IMG/VR virus record: IMGVR_UViG_3300019751_000009
Span: 1-27,971 of that record
Reading direction: 5' to 3' (one strand)
Origin: a virus
Length of the DNA stretch: 27,971 nt
Shown here: positions 14,999 to 22,244 of the stretch, one piece after another
Numbering within the stretch: the first letter of the stretch is position 1
Layout: each line of letters opens with the position of its first letter
The notes under the pieces: generated by a model
Seen by the model: only the letters and a program-made list of their open reading frames with translations
The model's database searches: none
Told to the model about the DNA's origin: nothing
Position numbers and translations under genes: made by a program

Positions 14999-15123
14999 TG
15001 GCTAGACGAGGACTGTACGCAAACATAAATGCTAGGAAAAAAGCTGGCACAAGTAGAAGTAAAAAGAAATCTACTATCAGTAAGAAAGCCTATGCCAAAA
15101 TGAAGAAAGGATTTAAAAAGTGA
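14998..15123 (+). CDS. Very basic 41-aa protein (GLYANI type)
   Basis: The frame starts in the TAATG overlap with the preceding gene. The product begins MARRGLYANINARKKAGTSR and ends in a Lys-rich helix (KKAYAKMKKGFKK-like). GLYANI followed by basic residues is a recurrent small phage protein that I recall from cyanophages and other marine phages, often with an additional internal segment that this copy lacks. About two fifths of residues are Lys or Arg. Function unknown; nucleic-acid binding is likely by charge. Confidence 0.75.
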   Translation: MARRGLYANINARKKAGTSRSKKKSTISKKAYAKMKKGFKK

Positions 15124-15329
15124 GTGATGAAATTAGGAGACTTCAGGTGCAACTAGACAAGCATTCTACACAGATTGCTAAGTTGTTCAGTAAAGTTGAT
15201 GACACTAATGCAAGCATACAAAAAATTGTAAACACTTTAAATCAAATTAGGTGGACATTTTTTGGTGCTATAGGCTATTACGCAGTGTCTGAAATAGGTA
15301 TTATAGAAGCAATGAGGATAGCAGTATGA
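15120..15329 (+). CDS. Small membrane protein with N-terminal coiled coil
   Basis: The 69-aa product begins at GTG 15120 in a GTGA overlap. The nearby ATG at 15127 is out of frame. Residues 1-44 are a heptad-type coiled coil (RRLQVQLDKHSTQIAKLFSK), followed by one transmembrane helix at about 45-62 (IRWTFFGAIGYYAVSEIGI). It overlaps the holin candidate by 4 nt (ATGA), so the two are probably made together. A holin partner, antiholin or lysis accessory is plausible from size and position. Confidence 0.72.
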   Translation: MSDEIRRLQVQLDKHSTQIAKLFSKVDDTNASIQKIVNTLNQIRWTFFGAIGYYAVSEIGIIEAMRIAV

Positions 15330-15763
15330 TAGCGTTATTAACAAATGTAGCACCAATAGCACTAGGTTTTGTTGCTAAGTTGTTTGCACTTAAGAGTCAA
15401 GCAGCAGCAGAAAATCAAAAGTTAATGATACAGAATTTGCAGGCACGCAATGATTCTATTAACCAAGCAAGAGACAGAGCAGACAAAGAAAGTCCAATGG
15501 CTGCACTTAACAGGCGAGTTATTATATTTGTCATATTGGCACTTATAATATTTACACAAGTAGCTCCAGTGTTTTTTAATGTACCGACAGTTATACCTAC
15601 AGTAACAGAAGGATTTAGTTTTTTTGGTATACAGTTTACACCAGACATAGTGGAGTATATAGAAATACAAGCTGGTTCAGTATTAAAGATGGATGAAATC
15701 TTTGGCTGGGCTACGATGATAATAGAGTTCTATTTTGGAGCTCAGTTAGCAAAAGGAAAATAA
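15326..15763 (+). CDS. Holin candidate (three-membrane-segment type)
   Basis: The 145-aa product shows a hydrophobic N-terminal helix (about 2-21), a charged helical linker (22-60), a strong transmembrane helix at 64-86 (RRVIIFVILALIIFTQVAPV) and a weaker one at 124-142 (IFGWATMIIEFYFGAQLAKG). An RR pair just before the second helix and the FYFG-AQLAKGK C-terminus recall three-segment holins of marine phages and gene transfer agents. It would form membrane lesions to release endolysin. No endolysin gene is visible in this window. Inference from topology; not proven. Confidence 0.68.
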   Translation: MIALLTNVAPIALGFVAKLFALKSQAAAENQKLMIQNLQARNDSINQARDRADKESPMAALNRRVIIFVILALIIFTQVAPVFFNVPTVIPTVTEGFSFFGIQFTPDIVEYIEIQAGSVLKMDEIFGWATMIIEFYFGAQLAKGK

Positions 15764-15764
15764 C

Positions 15765-16385
15765 ATGGCACTAGAATCCACAACATATATAGACGGGTTA
15801 GTAGCAACAAACCCTACAGGCACAGACGCAAGGAGCCAAGGTGATGACCACATAAGACTAGTCAAGTCTGCGGTTAAAGCTACATTTCCAAACATTACTG
15901 GTGCTATAACAGCTACACATACAGAACTAAACAAAATAGACGGTTACACTGGAACAACAGCAGAGTTAAATTATAATGATGTACCAACACTAGGTACAGT
16001 AGAAGCATCAAGAACTGTAACTGCTGATGCTACTGGTGTAACTACTAACCTAAAGACTAAAAAACAAACAGAGATTGTTAATGCTGTAGGCACAGTAAGT
16101 AGCTCAACAGCAATTGATTTCTCATTAGGCAACGTAGTAACTGCTGTGCTTGCAAATGGTGGTGCATTTACAATAACTAACGCACCAACATCTGGAGTAT
16201 ATGGTAAATTTAAATTAATATTAACTAATGGTGGTACGGTGACAGACCCTTGGCCAAGCAGTGTTAAGTTTGCAGGAGGCACTACACCTACACTAACAAC
16301 AAGCGGAATAGACATTCTTACATTTGAAACTATTGACAACGGTGCTAACTGGTACGCAGTTGTAAATGGTTTAAATATGAGCTAA
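15765..16385 (+). CDS. Second fibre-type protein sharing the fibre N-terminal module
   Basis: The 206-aa product starts MALESTTYIDGLVATNPTG, and residues 1-58 align with the start of the S74 fibre: GDDHIR, a spaced Lys helix, ATFPNITGAITATHTELNKI. The rest is a beta-rich Thr/Val/Gly domain (STAIDFSLGNVVTAVLANGG, then FKLILTNGGT and WYAVVNGL), a pattern found at fibre and spike tips. It has no S74 domain. AAGGAAAA precedes the ATG. It probably attaches to the same virion site as the larger fibre. Confidence 0.8.
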   Translation: MALESTTYIDGLVATNPTGTDARSQGDDHIRLVKSAVKATFPNITGAITATHTELNKIDGYTGTTAELNYNDVPTLGTVEASRTVTADATGVTTNLKTKKQTEIVNAVGTVSSSTAIDFSLGNVVTAVLANGGAFTITNAPTSGVYGKFKLILTNGGTVTDPWPSSVKFAGGTTPTLTTSGIDILTFETIDNGANWYAVVNGLNMS

Positions 16386-16388
16386 TAC

Positions 16389-17939
16389 ATGCCAGCACAG
16401 ATAACACAACTAAACCCAACAGGGATTAATAAAGACATAGATGCTTATGAGTTGCCAGAAACGCAATGGTCTGATGGCAACAATGTCCAGTTTGATAATG
16501 ACACTACTAAAAAAGTATTAGGTACTCAACAAGTATTTGGCACACCAACAGTAGCACCTTATTGGTTAATGCCTTTTGACACTATTAGTACCAACTCTTG
16601 GATATATCCTAGTTTAACTAAAATATATAGAGTGCATACTTCTGGTACAAACACTACACATACAGACATAACTAGAACATCTGGTGGTGATTACTCTGCT
16701 GCTGCTAACACAGGCTGGAATGGTGGTGTGTTAGGTGGTGTTGCTATTATTAATAATGGTGTAGACAATCCACAATTCATGGGCACTGCTAACAATGCTA
16801 AGTTTGCTGATTTAACAAACTGGCCTAGTAGTACAACTTGTCAAGTTATTAGACCATTTAAAAGATTTTTAGTAGCACTAGACATAACAGAGTCAAGCAC
16901 ACGTTACCCATTTAGAGTTAAGTGGTCACACCCAGCAGAGGGTGGTACAGTACCTACTACTTGGGACCCAGCAGATGCAACTAAAGATGCTGGTTATGTA
17001 GACTTGTCACAATCAAAAGGATTTGTAATTGATTGTTTGCCACTAGGTGACGTAAACATTATATACAAAGAAGACTCAATATGGTCTATGGCATTTGAGG
17101 GTGGACAGTCTATATTTGGATTTAGACAACTATTTGATGATGTTGGTATCTTAGGTAGGCACTGTGCAAAAAGTTTCGATAACAAGCATTTTGTAGTCTC
17201 TGAAGATGATGTATACATACATGATGGACAAACTAAACAATCAATTGTAGACCAACAAATTAGAGATGAGTTGTTTAGCTCTATGCACCCAGACTACAAG
17301 ACAAGAACATTTGTAGCTGCGGACAGAGAAAAAAATGAAATGTGGGTATGCTTTGTATCTAACACTAATGATACAAATGCATTTGCAGACACAGCTTATG
17401 TATATAATTTTAGAAACAATAGCTGGTCTAAAAGAGATTTACCGTATGCAAGTTATGTCGACTGGGGAATTGTAGAGTTTGATTCTGCCACTGACTGGTC
17501 AGAAACAGGAGACTGGGACACAGACAGTGAGTCATGGAACTCACCCCTTAAACCTACGTTATTAATTGCATCTGCATCAGCTACTAGACTATACATACAA
17601 GGAAGCAATCAGAATGCAGGAACTAGTTTCAGGTCTTACATAGAAAAAGACAAGATGAATTTAGGTTTTCCGGGAACAAAAAGTATACAAAAGATTGTTC
17701 CAAGAGTAAGTGGCACAGGCTCGGTAGATTTTTATGTGGGTAGTGAAATGAATCCACAACAAGGTACAACATGGAAAGGGCCCTATACATTTACTAGTGG
17801 TGTGCATTCTGAAATACCAGTAAGAGCAACAGGTAATTATGTAGGTGTTAGAGCAGAATCTACAGATGATAATACATGGTCATTAGCTAACTTAGAAATA
17901 CACTGGACTCCTAGTGGAAACAGAGGAAACGGTGTATGA
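16389..17939 (+). CDS. Tail nozzle/tubular-protein-B-like structural protein
   Basis: The 516-aa product begins with TQLNPTGINKDIDAYELPET and has WSDGNNVQFDNDTT, WNGGVLGGVAIINNGVDNPQ, VIRPFKRFLVALDITES, and then LGDVNIIYKEDSIWSM with VSEDDVYIHDGQTKQSIVD. I know this pattern from many phage genomes as a conserved virion protein, and the repeated WxxxY/IHDGQ strands suggest a beta-propeller as in T7 gp12 or P22 gp10. It is placed before the ejection-type genes, as in T7. There is no good Shine-Dalgarno sequence. The stop overlaps the next start (ATGA). Confidence 0.8.
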   Translation: MPAQITQLNPTGINKDIDAYELPETQWSDGNNVQFDNDTTKKVLGTQQVFGTPTVAPYWLMPFDTISTNSWIYPSLTKIYRVHTSGTNTTHTDITRTSGGDYSAAANTGWNGGVLGGVAIINNGVDNPQFMGTANNAKFADLTNWPSSTTCQVIRPFKRFLVALDITESSTRYPFRVKWSHPAEGGTVPTTWDPADATKDAGYVDLSQSKGFVIDCLPLGDVNIIYKEDSIWSMAFEGGQSIFGFRQLFDDVGILGRHCAKSFDNKHFVVSEDDVYIHDGQTKQSIVDQQIRDELFSSMHPDYKTRTFVAADREKNEMWVCFVSNTNDTNAFADTAYVYNFRNNSWSKRDLPYASYVDWGIVEFDSATDWSETGDWDTDSESWNSPLKPTLLIASASATRLYIQGSNQNAGTSFRSYIEKDKMNLGFPGTKSIQKIVPRVSGTGSVDFYVGSEMNPQQGTTWKGPYTFTSGVHSEIPVRATGNYVGVRAESTDDNTWSLANLEIHWTPSGNRGNGV

Positions 17940-18187
17940 GTATAAAATATGCTAAGTCACCTGTACCTAGTGACCCAAAAGATTTAGCATCTTATTTACA
18001 ATCAGAGCTAGATAAAATATCTTCTATAATAAGTAACATAGCTGATGGACATTTTGATGTGTCTAATGCAGTTCCATCAAAACCAAGAGCTGGAGATGTT
18101 AGGTACGCAGATGGTACTAACTGGAATCCGGGTAGTGGTGAAGGGTTGTATTTATACTTGAGCACAGGAGCGTGGAGTAAACTTTGA
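17936..18187 (+). CDS. Small conserved virion-associated protein
   Basis: The 83-aa product has an N-terminal helix (DPKDLASYLQSELDKISSII) and a C-terminal motif PSKPRAGDVRYADGTNWNPG then SGEGLYLYLSTGAW. I recall this C-terminal pattern from tail or virion proteins of many phages, where it is usually unassigned. It begins in an ATGA overlap with the nozzle-like gene and ends in a TTGA overlap with the next gene, so it is translationally linked to both. Probable minor structural or fibre-attachment protein. Confidence 0.75.
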   Translation: MSIKYAKSPVPSDPKDLASYLQSELDKISSIISNIADGHFDVSNAVPSKPRAGDVRYADGTNWNPGSGEGLYLYLSTGAWSKL

Positions 18188-18591
18188 TTGAAGGGATTAA
18201 GGGAGAAAGTGTAGAGGTTTGGTGGCCTCTCGTTGAAGAATACTTGATTGCAGCCCTGAAACATGGTTTAGGCGAGTATAGTATTACTGACATAAAAAGT
18301 GCTTGTAAATCGAAGGATATGCAGCTTTGGGTAAAAGTAGGCAAGCAAGCTAAAGGAGCTTTTGTTACTAAGATAGCTAAGTATCCACAAAAGAATTTGC
18401 TCTGTGTCATCTTACTAGGTGGCGATGAGTTCCATACATGGAGAGATGAAGCAGATGCACTCTTAAACGCATTTGGAAAAAAACACAACTGTGAGTATGT
18501 AGAATTGTTTGGTCGTAAAGGCTGGGGAAAAATACTCAAAGATATAGACTATAAAGAAGTAACACGACTATTCGCTAAGGAGATAAAATAA
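18184..18591 (+). CDS. T7 gp13-position protein (possible acetyltransferase-like fold)
   Basis: The 135-aa product starts at TTG 18184, with GGAG at 18174-18177 and a TTGA overlap; the next in-frame ATG would remove about 45 residues. It has VWWPLVEEYLIAALKHGLGE, a central strand-turn-strand GAFVTKIAKYPQKNLLCVIL, then GGDEFHTWRDEADALLNAFG and a final ELFGRKGWGKILKD. The GRKGW element near residue 112 and the strand order recall small GNAT-like proteins found between nozzle and internal virion genes in T7-like phages. Catalysis is not claimed; a minor virion or ejection role is inferred. Confidence 0.65.
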   Translation: MIEGIKGESVEVWWPLVEEYLIAALKHGLGEYSITDIKSACKSKDMQLWVKVGKQAKGAFVTKIAKYPQKNLLCVILLGGDEFHTWRDEADALLNAFGKKHNCEYVELFGRKGWGKILKDIDYKEVTRLFAKEIK

Positions 18592-19391
18592 TGTCAAAGA
18601 GTCCAGATACATCAACTGTAAATGCCGACCCGTGGGATGTGGCTGTACCCTACATGGAAGGTGGCTTTGAAGAAGCCAAAAATTTATACAACAACTACAG
18701 CCCTGAGTATTACACTGGCCAGACACAGGCAGGATTTACACCAGACCAGCTAACATCACAGCAAGGCATAAGAGACTTTGCAGTGCAAGGTGCACCAAGC
18801 ATTATGAACCCAGCTATAAGTGCTTACCAGCAAGGTACTAGTGCTAACATGCTAGATGTAGCTAACAATCCATATGTAAATAACATGGCACAAGCAGCAT
18901 CAGACAGAGCAATGGGTGGTGTATATGATGCATTATCAAATATAGGACAGAATGCAATTATGTCAGGTGGTTATGGTGGTGGTAGGCAAGGTATTGCAGA
19001 AGGTAATGCTATAGCTGGAGCAGCAGATGCAGCTAATCAAGCAGCAGCACAGGTATATAGCAATGCTTATGGACAAGGACTTAACCAACAACTAGGAACA
19101 CTAGGGCAAACAGGTTCTTTAATGAGTGCTGGTTTTAGTCCTTATGGTGCATTAAACCAGTCAGGAATGCAGCAACAGAATAGAGAACAAGCATTAATTA
19201 GAGATGCACAAGCTAGACAACAATTTGAACAGAACCTACCATACGATAAATTTAATAAGTATCAACAAGGTATTGCAGGATTTAGTGGATTAGTTCCAAC
19301 GACAGGTACACAAGTTTCTACCAGTCCGGGTGCAAGTCTTATGAGTAACTTAGGTGGATTGGCACAAGCTGGCTCATTATTTTTTCGATAG
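18591..19391 (+). CDS. Ejection-type internal virion protein 1 (putative)
   Basis: The 266-aa product is rich in Ala, Gln, Gly and Asn with short helical repeats: PYVNNMAQAASDRAMGGVYD, a glycine loop SGGYGGGRQG, then NAIAGAADAANQAAAQVYSN. This composition, amphipathic and low in charge, resembles T7 gp14 or P22 gp7-like ejection proteins that line a channel across the host envelope. It has no signal peptide. It starts in a TAATG overlap with the gp13-position gene, reproducing the T7-like gene order. Family is inferred, not shown. Confidence 0.7.
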   Translation: MSKSPDTSTVNADPWDVAVPYMEGGFEEAKNLYNNYSPEYYTGQTQAGFTPDQLTSQQGIRDFAVQGAPSIMNPAISAYQQGTSANMLDVANNPYVNNMAQAASDRAMGGVYDALSNIGQNAIMSGGYGGGRQGIAEGNAIAGAADAANQAAAQVYSNAYGQGLNQQLGTLGQTGSLMSAGFSPYGALNQSGMQQQNREQALIRDAQARQQFEQNLPYDKFNKYQQGIAGFSGLVPTTGTQVSTSPGASLMSNLGGLAQAGSLFFR

Positions 19392-19399
19392 GAGTTTAA

Positions 19400-21346
19400 A
19401 TGGCACACAACATATTTCACACTGGAACAGAATGGTTAAGTGACAATGTAATTGACCCTGTTACAAACTATGTAGTTGACAAGGGCACAGACATGTACAT
19501 CAACAACTTAAAGCAAGATTATGTAGATTCAGTTGTAGAAGCGTTTGGTGGGCCAAAGACAATTACTCCAGAGATGGCAGATGCAGGATGGAAGTATGGA
19601 TTAGATGGTGTTCCTTACAATTCTAGCATAGCTATGTTTCCAGAAGATTTTGAAACTGACCCTAACATAACACCTAGACCGGGAGCCATAGGTCCTGATT
19701 TTGTTGCTAATAATACTGCAACTACTTCAGGTCCTTTCTTGTCTCAAGACTTAAGACAACGCACACCATCAGGTACTATATATAACCCAAGCATGGAAGC
19801 GTTTAACAACGCATCTTTGTTTAACTATAAAGGACCGGGTGGAGCTGCTGAGTACACATACGGACAAGGTTTGCCTATGGGTTACGGAACATATGGCACA
19901 CCTCCGGGACCTAATTTATATTATGAGGGACAATTTGGTGAAGGCTATAAAGAATCTCAGGTAGCAGACAATGCTATTAACTTACCTCCTGTAACAATGC
20001 CAGATGGTGTTCCACAAATACCTGCACCTAAACCTACTCAACCTAATATGCCGGGGTTTACTAGCGGTGGCTCTGTTAATGACAAGGTTCAATATGAAAA
20101 TGAAATACTAAACAGTAATGTAGGCTCTGGTTTGAATCCAAACTTTCTTGTTAGCCAAGCTGACCAAGGACCAGACATTGGACTACTTAACTACACAAAC
20201 AACGGAACTGTAAGTGCAGCAGACCAAGCTATATTTGATGCAGCTAAGATGGAAAAATTTAATCCCACTGGTGGTCCTAGTATATATGACACGCAGTATA
20301 CAGTAGGTGCTAACAATGCTATGAGCCCAGTTGGACCTAGTATATATGACACGCAGTATACAGTAGGTGCTAACAATGCTATGTCTCCTATTGGTCCTAG
20401 TATATATGATACTCAGTATACAGTAGGTGCTAACAATGTTATGTCACCTATTGGTCCTAGTATATATGAAACAATGACATCCCCTACAATGCTAGGTGGC
20501 GAAGAACAAGTGTTTGAAGGACCATATAACATGACTGTTAATGATGATGGTACATTTTCTTATGGAAATTCTCAGTCTAATCAAGGTAATTTTGAAACAG
20601 CAAACCAAACAGTAGAAAATGACTCATACATATCAGATTTGCCTATAGTTGAAAGTGACATAAACAACTTAAATATTTTTCAAGACACAGGAGATGAAGA
20701 AGTTGTGATAAGCACTCCTTTAGGAGACTTAACTCAGTCAGACATAGACAATATGGTATCTAATGCTGTAACAATAAACCTTGACCAATCTTATGCTAGT
20801 GACAATTACTCCCCAGCTCCTAAATATGGTCTTGATGAGGCTGTTGTAGACTCAGGAAAATACATATACGATGTTCTTACTTCTGGTAATACTAGTAACG
20901 CTAACGCTGGATTTGTTCAAGCAGTTGCTCCAACAGCAACAACAACTGGTTATGCTGGAAACATACAGATTAATCCATTTACACTTGATATGTCTCCTAG
21001 TGAAATAGCTTATCAAGATGCTGTTGCAAATCCAGTTGTTCAGACTGTTGTAAATCCACAGCCTTTACCTTCTTTTATTAATGAAGACAGTGGAAACCAA
21101 GAAGGAAAAGAAATGTATGAAATGTTTAAAGAAGGATTGCTGGCAGATGACATGATGATTGGCTCAAACTATTTAGGAGTAGATGACAACCCAAAACCAG
21201 CCCCAGTTACAGTTAGTATACCTAGCATATTTAGACCACCAGCTCCTAGACCAACACCAGCACCTACTGTGTTTGCTAGTCCGGGTGGAGCACCGGGATA
21301 TACTAGCTACGGACCTCCCAACTTTCAATTGGTAGGGGGTAGATAA
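19400..21346 (+). CDS. Large low-complexity internal/virion protein with 20-aa tandem repeats
   Basis: The 648-aa product is acidic and rich in Asn, Pro, Gly, Tyr and Thr, with little predicted regular structure. Residues 292-351 are three copies of a 20-aa unit, GPSIYDTQYTVGANNAMSPV, plus a partial fourth. A Pro-rich tail (PPAPRPTPAPTVFASPGGAP) ends the protein. AGGAG lies close before the ATG. No enzyme motif seen. Position among ejection-type genes suggests an internal or ejected virion protein, or a flexible tail component. The family is not recognised. Confidence 0.7.
   Translation: MAHNIFHTGTEWLSDNVIDPVTNYVVDKGTDMYINNLKQDYVDSVVEAFGGPKTITPEMADAGWKYGLDGVPYNSSIAMFPEDFETDPNITPRPGAIGPDFVANNTATTSGPFLSQDLRQRTPSGTIYNPSMEAFNNASLFNYKGPGGAAEYTYGQGLPMGYGTYGTPPGPNLYYEGQFGEGYKESQVADNAINLPPVTMPDGVPQIPAPKPTQPNMPGFTSGGSVNDKVQYENEILNSNVGSGLNPNFLVSQADQGPDIGLLNYTNNGTVSAADQAIFDAAKMEKFNPTGGPSIYDTQYTVGANNAMSPVGPSIYDTQYTVGANNAMSPIGPSIYDTQYTVGANNVMSPIGPSIYETMTSPTMLGGEEQVFEGPYNMTVNDDGTFSYGNSQSNQGNFETANQTVENDSYISDLPIVESDINNLNIFQDTGDEEVVISTPLGDLTQSDIDNMVSNAVTINLDQSYASDNYSPAPKYGLDEAVVDSGKYIYDVLTSGNTSNANAGFVQAVAPTATTTGYAGNIQINPFTLDMSPSEIAYQDAVANPVVQTVVNPQPLPSFINEDSGNQEGKEMYEMFKEGLLADDMMIGSNYLGVDDNPKPAPVTVSIPSIFRPPAPRPTPAPTVFASPGGAPGYTSYGPPNFQLVGGR
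20273..20469 (+). repeat. 60-bp in-frame tandem repeat (3.3 copies)
   Basis: Three full 60-bp units start at 20273, 20333 and 20393, with a 17-bp partial copy at 20453-20469. The first two units are nearly identical apart from a few bases near their 3' ends. The third differs at a few third positions and one Ala to Val change. The unit encodes 20 aa, so copy number can vary without frameshift. Recombination or slippage is the likely origin. Confidence 0.95.
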
Positions 21347-21372
21347 TGAAATTTAATAAAGGAGATAAGTAA
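21346..21372 (+). CDS. 8-codon minicistron (MKFNKGDK) carrying the next gene's ribosome site
   Basis: An ATG at 21346 overlaps the stop of the preceding gene (TAATG), encodes MKFNKGDK and stops at 21372, where its own TAA overlaps the ATG of the following gene (again TAATG). The AAAGGAGA inside it is the Shine-Dalgarno for the next gene. It may be a leader peptide that couples translation across the junction, or a chance frame in a 25-nt spacer. Peptide function is not claimed. Confidence 0.45.
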   Translation: MKFNKGDK

Positions 21373-22235
21373 TGCCTTGTATGATGAATGGTATGCCAGT
21401 ACCGGGAGCTAAAGGCTCTTGCCCAATAGGAAGCACTTGGGTTGAAGATGAATTTATGGCAGTTAATGCTATACAAAATGATGTTGCACTAGACAAGGCA
21501 ATGAAACCTGCTAGTTCAAACCAAGCATTGGGTTTAATAAAAAATAATTTTATGAACAAGACTCAAGGTATTCGTGACTTGATTATGAACATGAACCCAA
21601 CAAGAATGGGAGAAAGCTACGCAACTAGTGGTACTTTGTTTCCAAAAGATGCTAGTCAAAAACCAAAGCCTGCTTTTATGAATGATGCTCAAAGAATGCA
21701 ACAGCTAGACAGCTCACCAAAAGAACCTAAAAAACTATCAGCTATGGCAGGGCTAATGGAAAACATGAGAAACCCTGAATGGTGGGGTCAAAGCATGAGT
21801 GGCTTACCGGGAGACACTAGGCTTATGAGACTAGGGCAACTGATGAATTACTATGGACAAACACCACAGCAGAGACTTAAAAACAAACAACCTGCTGAAC
21901 TGTGGGCAGCTAATGAAGCAGCAGCACAGAAAAACAAAGCAGCAGTATTAGCAGCAGGTGCAAAAAGAGCAGATGAAATATACGGAAAGAAATCCATAGA
22001 AGACTTAGCTACTGATGTGTTGGCTGATGTAAAGGAAATGTTTGGAGACAGAATGTTTACAATCTCTAGCAACCCTGATGCTAGTGATGAGGATGCAATG
22101 GCAAGTCTTGCGTCTCAAGTAGCAACAAACATAAAGGCTATAACTCTTGCTTATCCTGACAAAACTCCGGGTGAAGTTAGAAAACTAGCACTAGAGCAGT
22201 TAATGAGGGATAGAGACTTAGACGATTTAAGGTAA
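21372..22235 (+). CDS. Ejection-type internal virion protein 2 (putative)
   Basis: The 287-aa product starts MPCMMNGMPVPGAKGSCPIG, with two Cys and many Met residues. It is then a largely helical protein rich in Ala, Met, Lys and Asn, with RNPEWWGQSMSGLPGDTRLM in the middle and a helical C-terminus (DKTPGEVRKLALEQLMRDRD). It has no signal peptide or enzyme motif. AAAGGAGA in the preceding minicistron is the ribosome site. Its place just before the 1102-aa protein fits a role in the same internal complex. Family not recognised. Confidence 0.7.
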   Translation: MPCMMNGMPVPGAKGSCPIGSTWVEDEFMAVNAIQNDVALDKAMKPASSNQALGLIKNNFMNKTQGIRDLIMNMNPTRMGESYATSGTLFPKDASQKPKPAFMNDAQRMQQLDSSPKEPKKLSAMAGLMENMRNPEWWGQSMSGLPGDTRLMRLGQLMNYYGQTPQQRLKNKQPAELWAANEAAAQKNKAAVLAAGAKRADEIYGKKSIEDLATDVLADVKEMFGDRMFTISSNPDASDEDAMASLASQVATNIKAITLAYPDKTPGEVRKLALEQLMRDRDLDDLR

Positions 22236-22244
22236 GGAGACCCG

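Noticed and set aside
18184-18591. Active acetyltransferase
   Set aside because: Only strand order and a GRKGW element suggest a GNAT-like fold; no acetyl-CoA pyrophosphate loop (R/Q-x-x-G-x-G/A) is visible, so enzymatic activity is not claimed.
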